64,000 nt of DNA from Arthrobacter sp. SW1 (GCF_001766675.1 NZ_MJLT01000067.1:45112-109111), one strand, 5' to 3'; counted from the first letter of the stretch, positions 52,746-61,705 are shown. The notes: a model not told the origin generated them from the sequence alone. Numbers and translations are program-made.

Positions 52746-53775
52746 CGACGTTGGAACCCCGCCGCCGGCAACCCTGGCGCGTGGACGGAATGCCCTTCTA
52801 CGGAAGATTGACCCGGGCTCCGGTGCAATGCCCGACGACGGATCGCGCCGGCGGCGTGTTGTGACGCGACGGTTTACGCTTGCCGCTGCGGCCGCGCTTG
52901 TGTTGGTTGGCGGGACTGTGGCGGCCGATGTTCTGATTCCCGCCTCCAAGGGTGGTGCAAGCGCGGAAGCCGCGGAGGTGCTGAACAAAGCGGCGGCCGC
53001 CACCATCAAGACGTCGGACCCGGTGGTGAAGCCGGGACAGTATCTGAAGGTTGATACGAAGGCGGTTTACGGGGGCAGTCTGGTCAACTCGAGCGGTAAA
53101 CAGATTTTCTGGAAGTCAACCCAGAACGGCCAGCTTTATATACCGGCAGATCTGTCCGCCGAATGGGTGTGGAACCGCGAAGAACGGAACCCCGTGGAAT
53201 TCCAGGACGAAGAATCGAAAGCTGACATTCTGGCCATGTACGCGCAGCAGAAGGCGGAACGAACTCCGAACGGTGAGTTCAATCCACAAGCCGGCGGGGT
53301 GCTGCGTGCGAAAGGAGGAGCGTTCTTAGGGCATGAACCGCAGGTTCTGATCGGCACTTCCCTCAAGGATGCCGCCAGCCTCCCCAGGGATCCACAGAAG
53401 CTCCTGGATCTCATCTACGAGCGGACCAAGGGAGCAGGCAAGACTCCGGAGCTTGAGGCCTTTGTGACGATCTCCGACGGGCTTCGCATGGGGGCGGTCC
53501 CTGCCGACCTGCGGGCGGCAATGTACAAAGCTGCGGCATTGATTCCGGGCGTGGTCATGGCCGATAAGCAGGCGACTGTTGACGGCAGGAAGGGGATAGC
53601 CATTGGCATGCCCCTTCCCGGCGGAGGCTCACGGGACGACATCATTATCGACCCTTCGACCGGGTTGGTGATCGGCGAACGGGACATCCTGCTGAAGGAT
53701 TATCCGGGCGCCCCGGCGGGGACCGTCCAGTCGTGGACCGCCATCAAGACCTCCGTGGTGGACTCGGCACCCTAG
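52705..53775 (+). CDS. CU044_5270-family membrane protein, sigma-factor partner
   Basis: About 356 residues. The start is uncertain among TTG 52690, ATG 52705 and ATG 52711, all inside the end of the sigma gene; ATG 52705 is given. The cytoplasmic N-terminus (MDDLQLLREMRSDVGTPPP) is followed by one helix (FTLAAAAALVLVGGTVAADV) and a large external domain. This matches the CU044_5270 family, encoded after ECF sigma genes in actinobacteria. An anti-sigma or signal-relay role is likely. A strong hairpin follows the stop. Confidence 0.85.
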   Translation: MIMDDLQLLREMRSDVGTPPPATLARGRNALLRKIDPGSGAMPDDGSRRRRVVTRRFTLAAAAALVLVGGTVAADVLIPASKGGASAEAAEVLNKAAAATIKTSDPVVKPGQYLKVDTKAVYGGSLVNSSGKQIFWKSTQNGQLYIPADLSAEWVWNREERNPVEFQDEESKADILAMYAQQKAERTPNGEFNPQAGGVLRAKGGAFLGHEPQVLIGTSLKDAASLPRDPQKLLDLIYERTKGAGKTPELEAFVTISDGLRMGAVPADLRAAMYKAAALIPGVVMADKQATVDGRKGIAIGMPLPGGGSRDDIIIDPSTGLVIGERDILLKDYPGAPAGTVQSWTAIKTSVVDSAP

Positions 53776-53800
53776 CCGACCACAACTGAGCCAACACGAA

Positions 53801-53835
53801 CAGGGCCCCGGACGCACTACGCGTCCGGGGCCCTG
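53801..53835. terminator. Bidirectional hairpin terminator
   Basis: A perfect 15-bp stem (CAGGGCCCCGGACGC) with the 5-nt loop ACTAC, between the convergent sigma-partner and lipoprotein genes. Confidence 0.85.
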
Positions 53836-53863
53836 GCGCCGTCGTCGGCTCAACCGGCAGGTG

Positions 53864-54319
53864 CTATTCCCGCCAGTTCAGGTATCCGCTGCGCCCCTCC
53901 ACCGGCACCAGGGAGACGTCGTGGCCGTACTTGGTCTTCGACTCCCTCGCGGAGAACGCGTCTGCGGTGATCCGCACGGCCTTGGTTACTTTGCCGTCCT
54001 TCAGGAAGACGAAGAGCGCCGGCGACGCGGTGTACCGCTTCTCCTTGGTGAGGGCCTCTCCGAAAGCGGATTCGATTTCCGCGGCGGGCGTTCCCTCGGT
54101 TACGAAGCCCGCCTGGTCCCAGTCAAAGTCCGTGGCGTCGGCCAGGCGCAGCTCGGTACCGTTCCGGGCGGCTTCCAGGACACTGCTGTCCAGTTTCTCG
54201 TTGGATTCGGGCATGGTTCCTCCTGGAGAACAAGCGCCCAAGGCGCAGATCAAAGTGGTTCCGAACAGCAGGGCGGCGGTTCGGCGGGTCATCGGCCGGA
54301 CAGTGTTCGGGAGGGTCAT
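53864..54319 (-). CDS. Lipoprotein, candidate immunity protein
   Basis: A 151-residue exported lipoprotein with the lipobox LGAC (signal helix AALLFGTTLICALGAC). The mature domain of about 120 residues is acidic (NEKLDSSVLEAARNGTELRL; GTPAAEIESAFGEALTKEKR) and has no known family. Its ATG overlaps the stop of the WXG100-fusion gene (54316-54319), so it is translated from the same mRNA directly after it. Toxin-immunity pairs have exactly this order, and a surface lipoprotein could neutralise a secreted toxin; function is inferred from context. Confidence 0.75.
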   Translation of the reverse strand: MTLPNTVRPMTRRTAALLFGTTLICALGACSPGGTMPESNEKLDSSVLEAARNGTELRLADATDFDWDQAGFVTEGTPAAEIESAFGEALTKEKRYTASPALFVFLKDGKVTKAVRITADAFSARESKTKYGHDVSLVPVEGRSGYLNWRE

Positions 54320-55257
54320 GACGTGGTCCTCGACTCGTCGTTGAACTTCGGATCGTGGCCGTCAACCGGAGGGGCCTGGCCGGCGTCGCCGGTTTGACCC
54401 GGCTCCACCTCATTGGAGGGATGGGGCAGAAGGTCCTCACCCACCACCACGGTATCGCCATTCCTCACCGCTTCCTCCACAAGGTCAGCGAGTTCCTCCG
54501 GACTGGCGTCCGGGTTGGCGACGGCGATGTTGCGACCTACTTCGTTGTTGTAGAGGTCCATGGCCTCGCGGGGGCCGGGGTTGCCGGGGAGCTGTTCATG
54601 CGCCGTGGCGTAGTCTTCGGCCCAGTCGACGCCGAACTCCCGGGTCATGAGGGCATTCCAGTAGGCGTGCCGGAAGGCATCGTTGTGGTCATCGTTCCTG
54701 TCAGAGCTGGGGAAACGTTCATCCGCCACGGTGAAAGCGTCGTCATGGATGTTCTTGAAGTCATTCAGCTCAAACGGGCCCAGGCCGTTGAGCAGCTCCG
54801 CCTCCTTCTCGGTGACCGTCCGCTGATCTGTCACGAAGCGGAGCGGATCCCAGTCGCCTGGCCACTCCGTCGTTTCGGCGTCGCTGACCTGGTACTTTTC
54901 CAGGATTTCTTCGGGAGTAGGGCGGCCAGGATCGTACGGCGCGGGCCGGGCCGTACCCGGTCCCATGGCCGACTGGATACTGCCGCTGGAAGCCCCGGAG
55001 CTTTTCTCCTGCTCGTCGGCGTTCTTCAGTGCCGCCTTCGACGCGTCCGCAAGGCCCTGTGAAGCCTTCTCGAGGAGAGGGCGGAAACGGCCGTGCCAAT
55101 CCGCCGAGAATTGCTTGGCATCCTGTCCGTGCCAGAAGGATCCCTTGTTGATGAGTGCGTCGAGCTCCCGTGCCTTGCCGGAAATCCTTTCGGCGCCGCT
55201 GGCAAGGGATGTGGAAAGCTTCTTGAGCTGTTCGATGTCTGCGCCGTAGAAGGCCAT
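54316..55257 (-). CDS. WXG100-domain protein with a C-terminal putative toxin domain
   Basis: A 313-residue protein starting at 55257 (MAFYGADIEQLKKL). Residues 1-90 form a WXG100/ESAT-6-like helical hairpin with Trp42-His43-Gly44 at the turn (GSFWHGQDAKQF), a type VII secretion targeting fold. A Ser/Pro linker (about 85-125) leads to a C-terminal domain with NDDHNDAFRHAYWNALM (His191, His197), a second His-Glu pair in YATAHEQLPG (His220) and MDLYNNEVGRNIA. These resemble small His-rich domains (DUF6973-like) at the ends of bacterial toxins. The overlapping lipoprotein is a candidate immunity factor. No type VII core genes are in the window. Confidence 0.82.
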   Translation of the reverse strand: MAFYGADIEQLKKLSTSLASGAERISGKARELDALINKGSFWHGQDAKQFSADWHGRFRPLLEKASQGLADASKAALKNADEQEKSSGASSGSIQSAMGPGTARPAPYDPGRPTPEEILEKYQVSDAETTEWPGDWDPLRFVTDQRTVTEKEAELLNGLGPFELNDFKNIHDDAFTVADERFPSSDRNDDHNDAFRHAYWNALMTREFGVDWAEDYATAHEQLPGNPGPREAMDLYNNEVGRNIAVANPDASPEELADLVEEAVRNGDTVVVGEDLLPHPSNEVEPGQTGDAGQAPPVDGHDPKFNDESRTTS

Positions 55258-55461
55258 GGTGTTCCTCCGCGTGTCCGTTGTTCCAATCCTTGGAGGAACA
55301 GCGGAAGCGGGCAATGGGGAGAAGTTCCCGCACCATGCGGAACTTTCGCGCCCGACTGACGGCCGCCGTCGTATATCGCACGACGTGACTATCGACACGC
55401 CATACCCGCCAGTATGACCAAAACCTGCGGTCGAGTAGATCATCTGTGATATTTTCTGGAT

Positions 55462-56985
55462 ATGACTCAGCCGACCGCCGAACATGTTGGTCTCCTCCTC
55501 CGCGACGCCCGCGGTGAGAAGGGATGGACCCAGGGCCAGCTCGCATCCGAGCTTGGCACCAGCCAGAGCGCCATTGCCCGCATGGAGCAGGGAAAACAGA
55601 ACCTCAGCCTGAAAATGATCGAACGGCTCGAGTCGATTTTCGGCCGCAGCATCGTCAAGGTCGGCAAGCCCCAGATGACCCACCTGCGGGTGGAAGGCGG
55701 CCGCACCCTTTCCGGCGCCGTCGAGGTCAACAGCAGCAAGAACGCCGGCGTCGCCCTCCTCTGTGCCAGCCTGATCAACCGCGGCACCACCACGCTGCGC
55801 CGCCTGGCGCGGATCGAGGAGGTTAACCGGATCGTCGAGGTCCTGACGTCGATCGGCGTCGAATGCACCTGGCTCAACGGCAACGATCTTCGCATCCGCC
55901 GCCCCGAAACCCTGGACCTCGCGTCCATGGACGTGGACGCCGCCCGCCGCACCCGCAGCGTCATCATGCTGCTCGGCCCGCTGCTGGATGAGGCCTCCGA
56001 ATACAAGCTGCCCTACGCCGGCGGCTGCGACCTTGGCACCCGTACCGTGGAACCGCACATGCAGGCGCTGCGCCAGTTCGGTCTCTCCGTGGAGGCGACC
56101 TCAGGCTTCTACGTGGTCCAGGCGCCGCCCGCCGACGACCACGACCGTTCCTTCGTCCTCACCGAACGCGGCGACACCGTCACCGAAAACGCCATCATGG
56201 CCGCCGCCCACCGCCGCGGCACCACCGTGATCCGCAACGCCAGCCCCAACTACATGGTCCAGGACCTCTGCTTCTACCTGCAGGGGCTGGGCGTGGTGAT
56301 CGACGGCGTCGGGACCACCACGCTGCGGATCACCGGCCGCCCGGCGATCGACGTGGACATCGAGTACTACCCGTCCGAGGACCCGATCGAAGCGATGAGC
56401 CTCATCACCGCAGGCATCGTGACCAACTCCGAGGTGACCATCCGCCGGGTGCCGATCGAGTTCATGGAAATCGAACTCGCCACGCTGGAACAGATGGGCC
56501 AGGAACTGGACGTGTCCGGCGAATACTTCGCGCGCAACGGCCGCACCCGCCTGGTGGACGTCACCACCAAGCCGTCCACGCTGCGTGCGCCCGAAGACAA
56601 GATCCACCCCATGCCGTTCCCGGGCCTGAACATCGACAACCTGCCGTTCTTCGCGGTGATCGCGGGCAACGCACAGGGCCAGACGATGATCCACGACTGG
56701 GTCTACGAAAACCGCGCCATCTACTTGACCGAGCTCAACCGCCTGGGCGCCCAGGTGCAGCTGCTGGACCCGCACCGCATCTACGTCAACGGCCCCACCA
56801 AGTGGCGCGCCGCCGAGATCGGTTGCCCGCCGGCCCTCCGTCCCGCAGCCTGCCTGCTGCTGGCCATGCTCGCGGCCCGCGGCACCTCCGAGCTGCGCAA
56901 CATCTACGTGATCGAGCGCGGCTACGAGGACCTGGCCGAGCGGCTCAACACCATCGGCGCCAAGATCGAGTACTTCCAGGACTAG
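55462..56985 (+). CDS. murA: HTH (XRE) domain fused to UDP-GlcNAc 1-carboxyvinyltransferase
   Basis: Catalyses the first committed step of peptidoglycan synthesis, adding enolpyruvate from PEP to UDP-GlcNAc. The 507-residue product has an N-terminal XRE helix-turn-helix (about residues 8-62; GWTQGQLASELGTSQSAIAR) followed by a complete MurA (about 70-507). The MurA part keeps the Lys-Asn pair (NSSKNAGVALL) and the catalytic-loop Cys (YAGGCDLGTRTVEPHM), so fosfomycin sensitivity is expected by this criterion. The HTH may bind DNA or only be structural. A second, plain murA may exist elsewhere. Confidence 0.93.
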   Translation: MTQPTAEHVGLLLRDARGEKGWTQGQLASELGTSQSAIARMEQGKQNLSLKMIERLESIFGRSIVKVGKPQMTHLRVEGGRTLSGAVEVNSSKNAGVALLCASLINRGTTTLRRLARIEEVNRIVEVLTSIGVECTWLNGNDLRIRRPETLDLASMDVDAARRTRSVIMLLGPLLDEASEYKLPYAGGCDLGTRTVEPHMQALRQFGLSVEATSGFYVVQAPPADDHDRSFVLTERGDTVTENAIMAAAHRRGTTVIRNASPNYMVQDLCFYLQGLGVVIDGVGTTTLRITGRPAIDVDIEYYPSEDPIEAMSLITAGIVTNSEVTIRRVPIEFMEIELATLEQMGQELDVSGEYFARNGRTRLVDVTTKPSTLRAPEDKIHPMPFPGLNIDNLPFFAVIAGNAQGQTMIHDWVYENRAIYLTELNRLGAQVQLLDPHRIYVNGPTKWRAAEIGCPPALRPAACLLLAMLAARGTSELRNIYVIERGYEDLAERLNTIGAKIEYFQD

Positions 56986-56999
56986 GCCGGCGCCCGGCC

Positions 57000-57031
57000 G
57001 GCGTCCCTGGGCAGGAACGCCCAGGGACGCC
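57000..57031 (+). terminator. Hairpin terminator after murA
   Basis: A 13-bp stem (GGCGTCCCTGGGC) with the loop AGGAAC, 14 bp after the murA stop, followed shortly by TATTT. Confidence 0.75.
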
Positions 57032-57072
57032 GCCGGTATTTCCCATGTGCGGGAGGATCTCCATACGATGGC

Positions 57073-57831
57073 GTGGTGACCGCTGCCCTGACTGTTGCCG
57101 CTGTTCAGTACGAGCCCCTGGACGGCGGGATTTCCGCCAACGTTCCCGGACATGTCCGCCACCTTGTGGACGCGCATTCCATGGGTGCCCGCCTGGTCCT
57201 GTTCCCTGAACTGTCCCTCACCGGCTACGAGCTGGAGCTGTTGGCCGCCGACGGGGGTGACGGGGCCTGGCTTGTTCCGGGCGACGAGCGGCTCGCACCA
57301 CTTCGCGAGGCATGCTCACAGACGGGGACTACCGCGGTGGTCGGAGCTGCGCTGCGTGACAACGACGGGACACCCAGGTTGGCGTCCGTCGTCATTGGGC
57401 CCGACGGGGAAGAACAGCCTGTGTTCAAGACGTACCTTCATGGAGCCGAACGGGAACTGTTCGAACCCGGAGACGGACCGGCCCTTCTCGAACTTGATGG
57501 CTGGAAGATCGCGCTTGCCATCTGCTTTGACGCCGCAGTTCCCGCGCATGCCCAGGCAGCGGCCGACGCCGGGGCGGATATTTATGCGGTTTCGGCTGTC
57601 TATGTTGAGGGCGAAGAGCACCGGCTCGGCCTTCACCTGGGCTCGCGGGCCATGGACCACCGCATGTTCGGTATCCTCGCGAACCTGGGTGGCGAAACGG
57701 GCATCGGAAGCTCGTGCGGGCTCAGCGGTACCTGGGGTCCGGACGGCCTCGCGGTGAGCCAGACAGCCGGCAACGGTTCGGCCATTGCGCTCGCCACCCT
57801 GGAACCGAAGGCACTGCTCACGTACCGCTGA
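57073..57831 (+). CDS. Carbon-nitrogen hydrolase (nitrilase superfamily)
   Basis: A 252-residue cytoplasmic amidase-type enzyme with the full triad: Glu46 in LFPELSLTGYE, Lys119 in VFKTYLHGAERELF and Cys151 in IALAICFDAAVPAHA. GTG starts at 57073 and 57076 are both possible. It removes ammonia from an amide or nitrile of unknown identity. It lies just before a GCS2-type ligase, 21-40 bp away, in the same direction, so the two may be co-expressed. Confidence 0.88.
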   Translation: MVTAALTVAAVQYEPLDGGISANVPGHVRHLVDAHSMGARLVLFPELSLTGYELELLAADGGDGAWLVPGDERLAPLREACSQTGTTAVVGAALRDNDGTPRLASVVIGPDGEEQPVFKTYLHGAERELFEPGDGPALLELDGWKIALAICFDAAVPAHAQAAADAGADIYAVSAVYVEGEEHRLGLHLGSRAMDHRMFGILANLGGETGIGSSCGLSGTWGPDGLAVSQTAGNGSAIALATLEPKALLTYR

Positions 57832-57870
57832 CCCTGTTCCGCCCCCAGCGCCGTGGCGCACAATGGTTTT

Positions 57871-59139
57871 GTGCGCACTTTCGGTGTGGAAGAGGAACTG
57901 TTGATCGTCGATCCCGCGAGCGGCGAGCCATTAGCCTTGGCCGATGCGCTCCTGGCCGGTTCAGCGAACAGCGACGGCGGGTCCCCGGAGGAGTCGGATG
58001 ATGCGGACAGCGAAACGCCGGAAGGCCACCCCAAGACCCGCACCGGCCTGAGCCACGAGCTCAAGCTGGAACAGATCGAAACCCAAACCCGTCCGTGCCA
58101 CAGCTATTCCGGGCTCCTGCGCCAGATCCGCCGCGGCCGCACCATGGCAAGCGACGCCGCCCGCAAGCACGGTGCACGGATCGCCGCCCTGGCTACCTCG
58201 CCCGTGGATTCGGCTACGCACACCACCCCGGACCCGCGCTACGCCATGATGCTGGAGCGCTTCGGGATCACCGCCCATGAGCAGTTGACCTGCGGCTTCC
58301 ATGTGCACACCTCCATCGAATCGCCCGAGGAAGGTGTGGTGGTCCTGGACCGGATCCGGGACAAACTGGCTGTGCTCACCGCGATCAGCGCCAACTCGCC
58401 GTACTGGCGGGGCCTGGTCACGGGCTTCGAGAGCTACCGCACCCAGGCCTGGAACCGCTGGCCGTCCTCCGGCCCCACCGCGGTGTTCGGGTCGCTGGCC
58501 AGCTACCGCCGCCTGGTGAGCCGGCTGATCGATACCGGAGTACTGCTGGATGAAGGCATGGTCTACTTCGATGCGCGGCTCTCCCGCAACAACCCCACCG
58601 TGGAGGTCCGGGTGGCGGATGTGTGCCTGCGCTCGGAGGATGCCGCACTGATCGCGGTGCTGGTCCGGGCTCTGGTGGAAACAGCCGTCCGGGAAGCGGA
58701 GTCCGGAATCGAACCGTCGTCCGTCCCCAGCACCCTGTTGCGCATGGCGTCCTGGCAGGCCAGCAACTTCGGCCTGCGCAACGAGCTCTTGGATTTCGGG
58801 ACGTTCCGCCCGGCCCCGGCCGCCGACGTCGTCTGGTCCCTTGTCGAATACCTGGAACCGGTGCTCGCCGAACAGGGCGAGCTGGACCTCGCGCAAGCGG
58901 GCATCGGCGCGATCCTGCAGCGCGGGAACGGTGCCATGGAGCAGCGCCGGATCGCCGGCGTCCATAACGGGCACGACGGCGACCGGCCGGACGCTGCCGC
59001 GCTGGCCGCCGTCGTACGCCACGCCGTCCGGGAGACGATGCCGGAAACCGCACCGGAATCCGACACCACCTCCCTGCCGGTCCTCACCTGGGTGAGGCAG
59101 GACTGGCGCGGGGCGGGAGGCTACGGCGAGGGGATTTAG
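57871..59139 (+). CDS. Carboxylate-amine ligase / glutamate-cysteine ligase family 2 (YbdK-like)
   Basis: ATP-dependent ligase joining glutamate to an amine or to cysteine. Family members begin at [13 protein letters not shown], so the GTG at 57871 is favoured; an upstream GTG at 57853 would add six residues. Motifs include [39 protein letters not shown] with the catalytic His, and [13 protein letters not shown]. The protein is about 420 residues. Its stop abuts that of metZ on the other strand with no gap. Confidence 0.88.
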   Translation: MRTFGVEEELLIVDPASGEPLALADALLAGSANSDGGSPEESDDADSETPEGHPKTRTGLSHELKLEQIETQTRPCHSYSGLLRQIRRGRTMASDAARKHGARIAALATSPVDSATHTTPDPRYAMMLERFGITAHEQLTCGFHVHTSIESPEEGVVVLDRIRDKLAVLTAISANSPYWRGLVTGFESYRTQAWNRWPSSGPTAVFGSLASYRRLVSRLIDTGVLLDEGMVYFDARLSRNNPTVEVRVADVCLRSEDAALIAVLVRALVETAVREAESGIEPSSVPSTLLRMASWQASNFGLRNELLDFGTFRPAPAADVVWSLVEYLEPVLAEQGELDLAQAGIGAILQRGNGAMEQRRIAGVHNGHDGDRPDAAALAAVVRHAVRETMPETAPESDTTSLPVLTWVRQDWRGAGGYGEGI

Positions 59140-60348
59140 CTAGACCTGCTTGAGGGCCTTCTCGAGGTCACGGATGAGGTCGTCCACATCCTCCAGGCCC
59201 ACGGACAGGCGCACCACGCCGTCGCTGAGGCCGATTGCCGCGCGGCCTTCCGGACCCATGGCGCGGTGCGTGGTGGTGGCCGGGTGGGTGATGAGGGACT
59301 TGGAATCGCCCAGGTTGTTCGAGATGTCGATGACGGACAGGCCGTCCAGCAGCGCGAACGCGGCGTCCTTCGCCGAGCGGCCGCCCGTGGGGTTCAGCTC
59401 GAAGGTCAGCACGGTGCCGCCGGCCTTCATCTGCTTGGCTGCGAGCTCGTACTGCGGGTGCGACTTCAACAGCGGGTACTTGACCCAGCTGATGGCCGGC
59501 TGCTGCTCAAGCCATTCGGCGATCTTCAGCGCGGACGCCGAGGAGTGGTTGACGCGCAGCCCGATGGTTTCCAGGCCCTTGGTCAGCACCCAGGCGTTGA
59601 ACGCGGAGAGCGAGGGGCCGGTGTGGCGCATGAGCTGCTTGACCGGACCGTCGATGAATTCCTTGGTGCCCAGGATGGCGCCGCCCAGCACCCGGCCCTG
59701 GCCGTCGATGTGCTTGGTGCCGGAGTAGACAATCACGTCCGCGCCGAGCTCACCGCAGCGCTGGAGCAGGGGAGTGGCGAAGACATTGTCGACGACGACG
59801 GTAGCGCCGGCTGCGTGGGCCAGCTCGCTGACTGCGGCGATGTCCACGATCTCCTGCATCGGGTTGGAGGGCGATTCGAAGAAGACGGCGGTGGTGGGCT
59901 CGGACAGGGCCTCGCGCCACTGCTCCAGGTCCGGTCCATCCACGAAAACTGTCTCCACGCCCCAGCGCGGCAGGATCTCGTTGAGGATCACGAAGCAGGA
60001 GCCGAACAGCGAGCGGGCGGCAACCACGCGGTCGCCGGCGGCCAGCAGCGCACCCAGGGCGGTGAACACTGCAGACATGCCGGACGCCGTCGCGAAGCAC
60101 GCTTCGGTGCCTTCGAGCAGGCGGAGGCGTTCCTGGAAGGTGGCCACGGACGGGTTGCCGTAGCGGGAGTAGACGAAGCGTTCGTCCTCGCCGGTGAAGG
60201 CGCGTTCCGCGGCGGCCGCGGACTCGTAAACGAAGCCGGAGTTCAGGAAAACGGCCTCGGACGTCTCCTGGAAGTTGGTACGGTCAAGGCCGCCGCGCAC
60301 GGCCTGGGTGTCGGGGCTCCAGGTGGCGGCGTCGGGATTGAATGTCAC
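59140..60348 (-). CDS. metZ: O-succinylhomoserine sulfhydrylase
   Basis: A PLP enzyme that makes homocysteine directly from an acylhomoserine and sulfide. The 402-residue product has the PLP lysine Lys212 in VYSGTKHIDGQGRVLGG, the phosphate-binding SGMSAVF loop and VVDNVFATPLLQRC, all typical of the Cys/Met metabolism PLP family, MetZ branch. It is the last gene of a DUF1737-rhodanese-metZ operon; its start is 1 bp from the rhodanese stop. A SAM-IV riboswitch heads the operon, consistent with methionine control. Confidence 0.94.
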   Translation of the reverse strand: MTFNPDAATWSPDTQAVRGGLDRTNFQETSEAVFLNSGFVYESAAAAERAFTGEDERFVYSRYGNPSVATFQERLRLLEGTEACFATASGMSAVFTALGALLAAGDRVVAARSLFGSCFVILNEILPRWGVETVFVDGPDLEQWREALSEPTTAVFFESPSNPMQEIVDIAAVSELAHAAGATVVVDNVFATPLLQRCGELGADVIVYSGTKHIDGQGRVLGGAILGTKEFIDGPVKQLMRHTGPSLSAFNAWVLTKGLETIGLRVNHSSASALKIAEWLEQQPAISWVKYPLLKSHPQYELAAKQMKAGGTVLTFELNPTGGRSAKDAAFALLDGLSVIDISNNLGDSKSLITHPATTTHRAMGPEGRAAIGLSDGVVRLSVGLEDVDDLIRDLEKALKQV

Positions 60349-60759
60349 TTAGATGGTCCCCAGGTTCGTAGGCAGTCCGCGGTTCTTCCAGCCGTTCACG
60401 GTGCGTTCGCCGTAGCGGTCCGGCTCCCCTTCGAAGCCTTCCAGCACGTTGTACGCGGTGTACCCGGCCTGGGTGGCGGCAATGGCGGCGGAGATGGAGC
60501 GCTGGCCGGAACGGCAGAGGAAGATCAGCTCCACCGAGGTGTCCTCCGGCGCCTGCTGCCTGAGTTCCTCGACGAAATCCGGGTTGGGAATGCCGCCGGC
60601 GAAGTTCCACTGGATGAACAGAGGATCGTTGTCCGTGGCCTTCGTGTCCGGGATGCCGATGTGCGCCCACTCGGCTTCGGTGCGCACGTCCACCAGGATG
60701 GCGCCTTGTTCGAGTTTGGCCCAGGCGTCCTGCGGGGTCAGGTCTCCGGCGTAGCTCAT
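60349..60759 (-). CDS. Rhodanese-like sulfurtransferase
   Basis: A single-domain, 136-residue rhodanese. The active-site loop has Cys82 in IFLCRSGQRS; the fold shows ILVDVRTEAEWAHIGIP and a C-terminal VLEGFEGEPDRYG helix. It would carry persulfide sulfur. It lies between DUF1737 (4-bp overlap) and metZ under a SAM riboswitch, so it may deliver sulfur to homocysteine synthesis or manage sulfide; this is inferred from position. Confidence 0.92.
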   Translation of the reverse strand: MSYAGDLTPQDAWAKLEQGAILVDVRTEAEWAHIGIPDTKATDNDPLFIQWNFAGGIPNPDFVEELRQQAPEDTSVELIFLCRSGQRSISAAIAATQAGYTAYNVLEGFEGEPDRYGERTVNGWKNRGLPTNLGTI

Positions 60760-61019
60760 GCGTGCCCCTCGTATGCTTCCTCGTCATAGCCTTCGAGTTC
60801 GTCGACGGCGGTGGCCACCGCGGCGTCAGCACTCGCGACGGCGGCGGGCAGGATGACTGCCTGTGCCACGATCACGCTGGTGCCGTTGAAGGTTGCTGCC
60901 GGGCTGCCGTGCAGCACGTAGCCGTCGGCGAGGGCGGCGGAAATCCGCTCGCAGAACTCGCGGGTGTCAGGGCCCGTGATCAGCCGGTAGGAGAGTTTTT
61001 CTTCGCTTGGTTCAGGCAT
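60756..61019 (-). CDS. DUF1737 domain protein
   Basis: An 87-residue protein with the DUF1737 core (LSYRLITGPDTREFCERISA, LADGYVLHGSPAATFNG) and an acidic tail. Function of the family is unknown. It is the first gene of the SAM-riboswitch operon; GAGGAG lies before the ATG at the end of the riboswitch. Confidence 0.88.
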   Translation of the reverse strand: MPEPSEEKLSYRLITGPDTREFCERISAALADGYVLHGSPAATFNGTSVIVAQAVILPAAVASADAAVATAVDELEGYDEEAYEGHA

Positions 61020-61029
61020 TGGTGCTCCT

Positions 61030-61146
61030 CAGTCACGCTTGCAGTTCGAATGTGTCGATACGCCGAGTAGTCACCTGAGGCACCCCGCCGGGAGAGAGGG
61101 TTGCCGACCAGCAAGTCAGGGCTTCGCGCTGGTGCTCATTACTCCC
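61030..61146 (-). promoter_or_regulatory. SAM-IV riboswitch
   Basis: On the minus strand the core reads ATGAGCACCAGCG, AAGCCC, CTTGCTGGTCGGCAACCCT, GGCGGGGTGCCTCAGGTGA, and a 3' GCAAGCG. The order matches the actinobacterial SAM-IV class closely. It ends at the ribosome binding site of the DUF1737-rhodanese-metZ operon, fitting translational or transcriptional repression by S-adenosylmethionine. Confidence 0.92.
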
Positions 61147-61705
61147 TAAGAAAATAACATCCGCCGCCGACAGCCCGCAGTTCGCTTGCCGTCATGTTCC
61201 GTAACCGGGGAATGGACATGTTCGTTTCCCGCTGGGCCGGCCGGACATGTCCTCGGGAGCGCGCCGGACATGTCCACTCCCGACCACGAGGAAAGGACAT
61301 AAGACCCCTATGTTCATTGTCCGAACCCAGGGCTGGACATGTCCGGCGGGGTTGGCGGTACGGCGGCGGTGTCGTTGCTCCTGTCCGGCGATTCCGGAGC
61401 CACAGGGCCGACCTTCCTTCCCGCTTGCTCCGAGCTAAGTGAAGCGGGTCCCCGGAAAGTCGCGGAAGTCGGACGCGGCCGGGCCCGGAATCGGATTGCA
61501 ACTGGGATGGAGCGCCACAACCATGCAGTTCCGGATACGTAACAGCGGGGACATCCGGCCACTACTTCCCGGCAACCCTTGCTTTCGTGTTAGGCATACA
61601 AGTTGCGCCTGTCGGGTCCCACTCAGGGACTCAGTTCACTTCGAATTCATCTGGTGGGCCGGAATTCCGGCCATCGCGACAATTCGGACTTGTATCATCA
61701 GCGGC
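61147..61705. other. Long intergenic region holding repeat element C and the GntR promoter
   Basis: No gene is supported here. Besides the repeat at 61214-61344, a TATCAT box at 61692-61697 lies about 9 bp before the GntR start GTG. The gene may therefore be transcribed without a leader. No further structure was recognised at 61345-61690. Confidence 0.55.
61214..61344 (+). repeat. GGACATGTCC multi-site element, copy C (five sites)
   Basis: Site starts are 61214 (GGACATGTTC), 61243, 61266, 61295 (split: GGACATA - 7 nt - TATGTTC) and 61335. Spacing 29/23/29/40 equals copy B at 44650 exactly, while the DNA between sites is unrelated. Unlike A and B it lies between divergent transcription units. 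Confidence 0.9.

Noticed and set aside
57148..57157. Single GGACATGTCC inside the nitrilase gene
   Set aside because: No other sites at the element spacing nearby; an isolated coding occurrence is likely chance.
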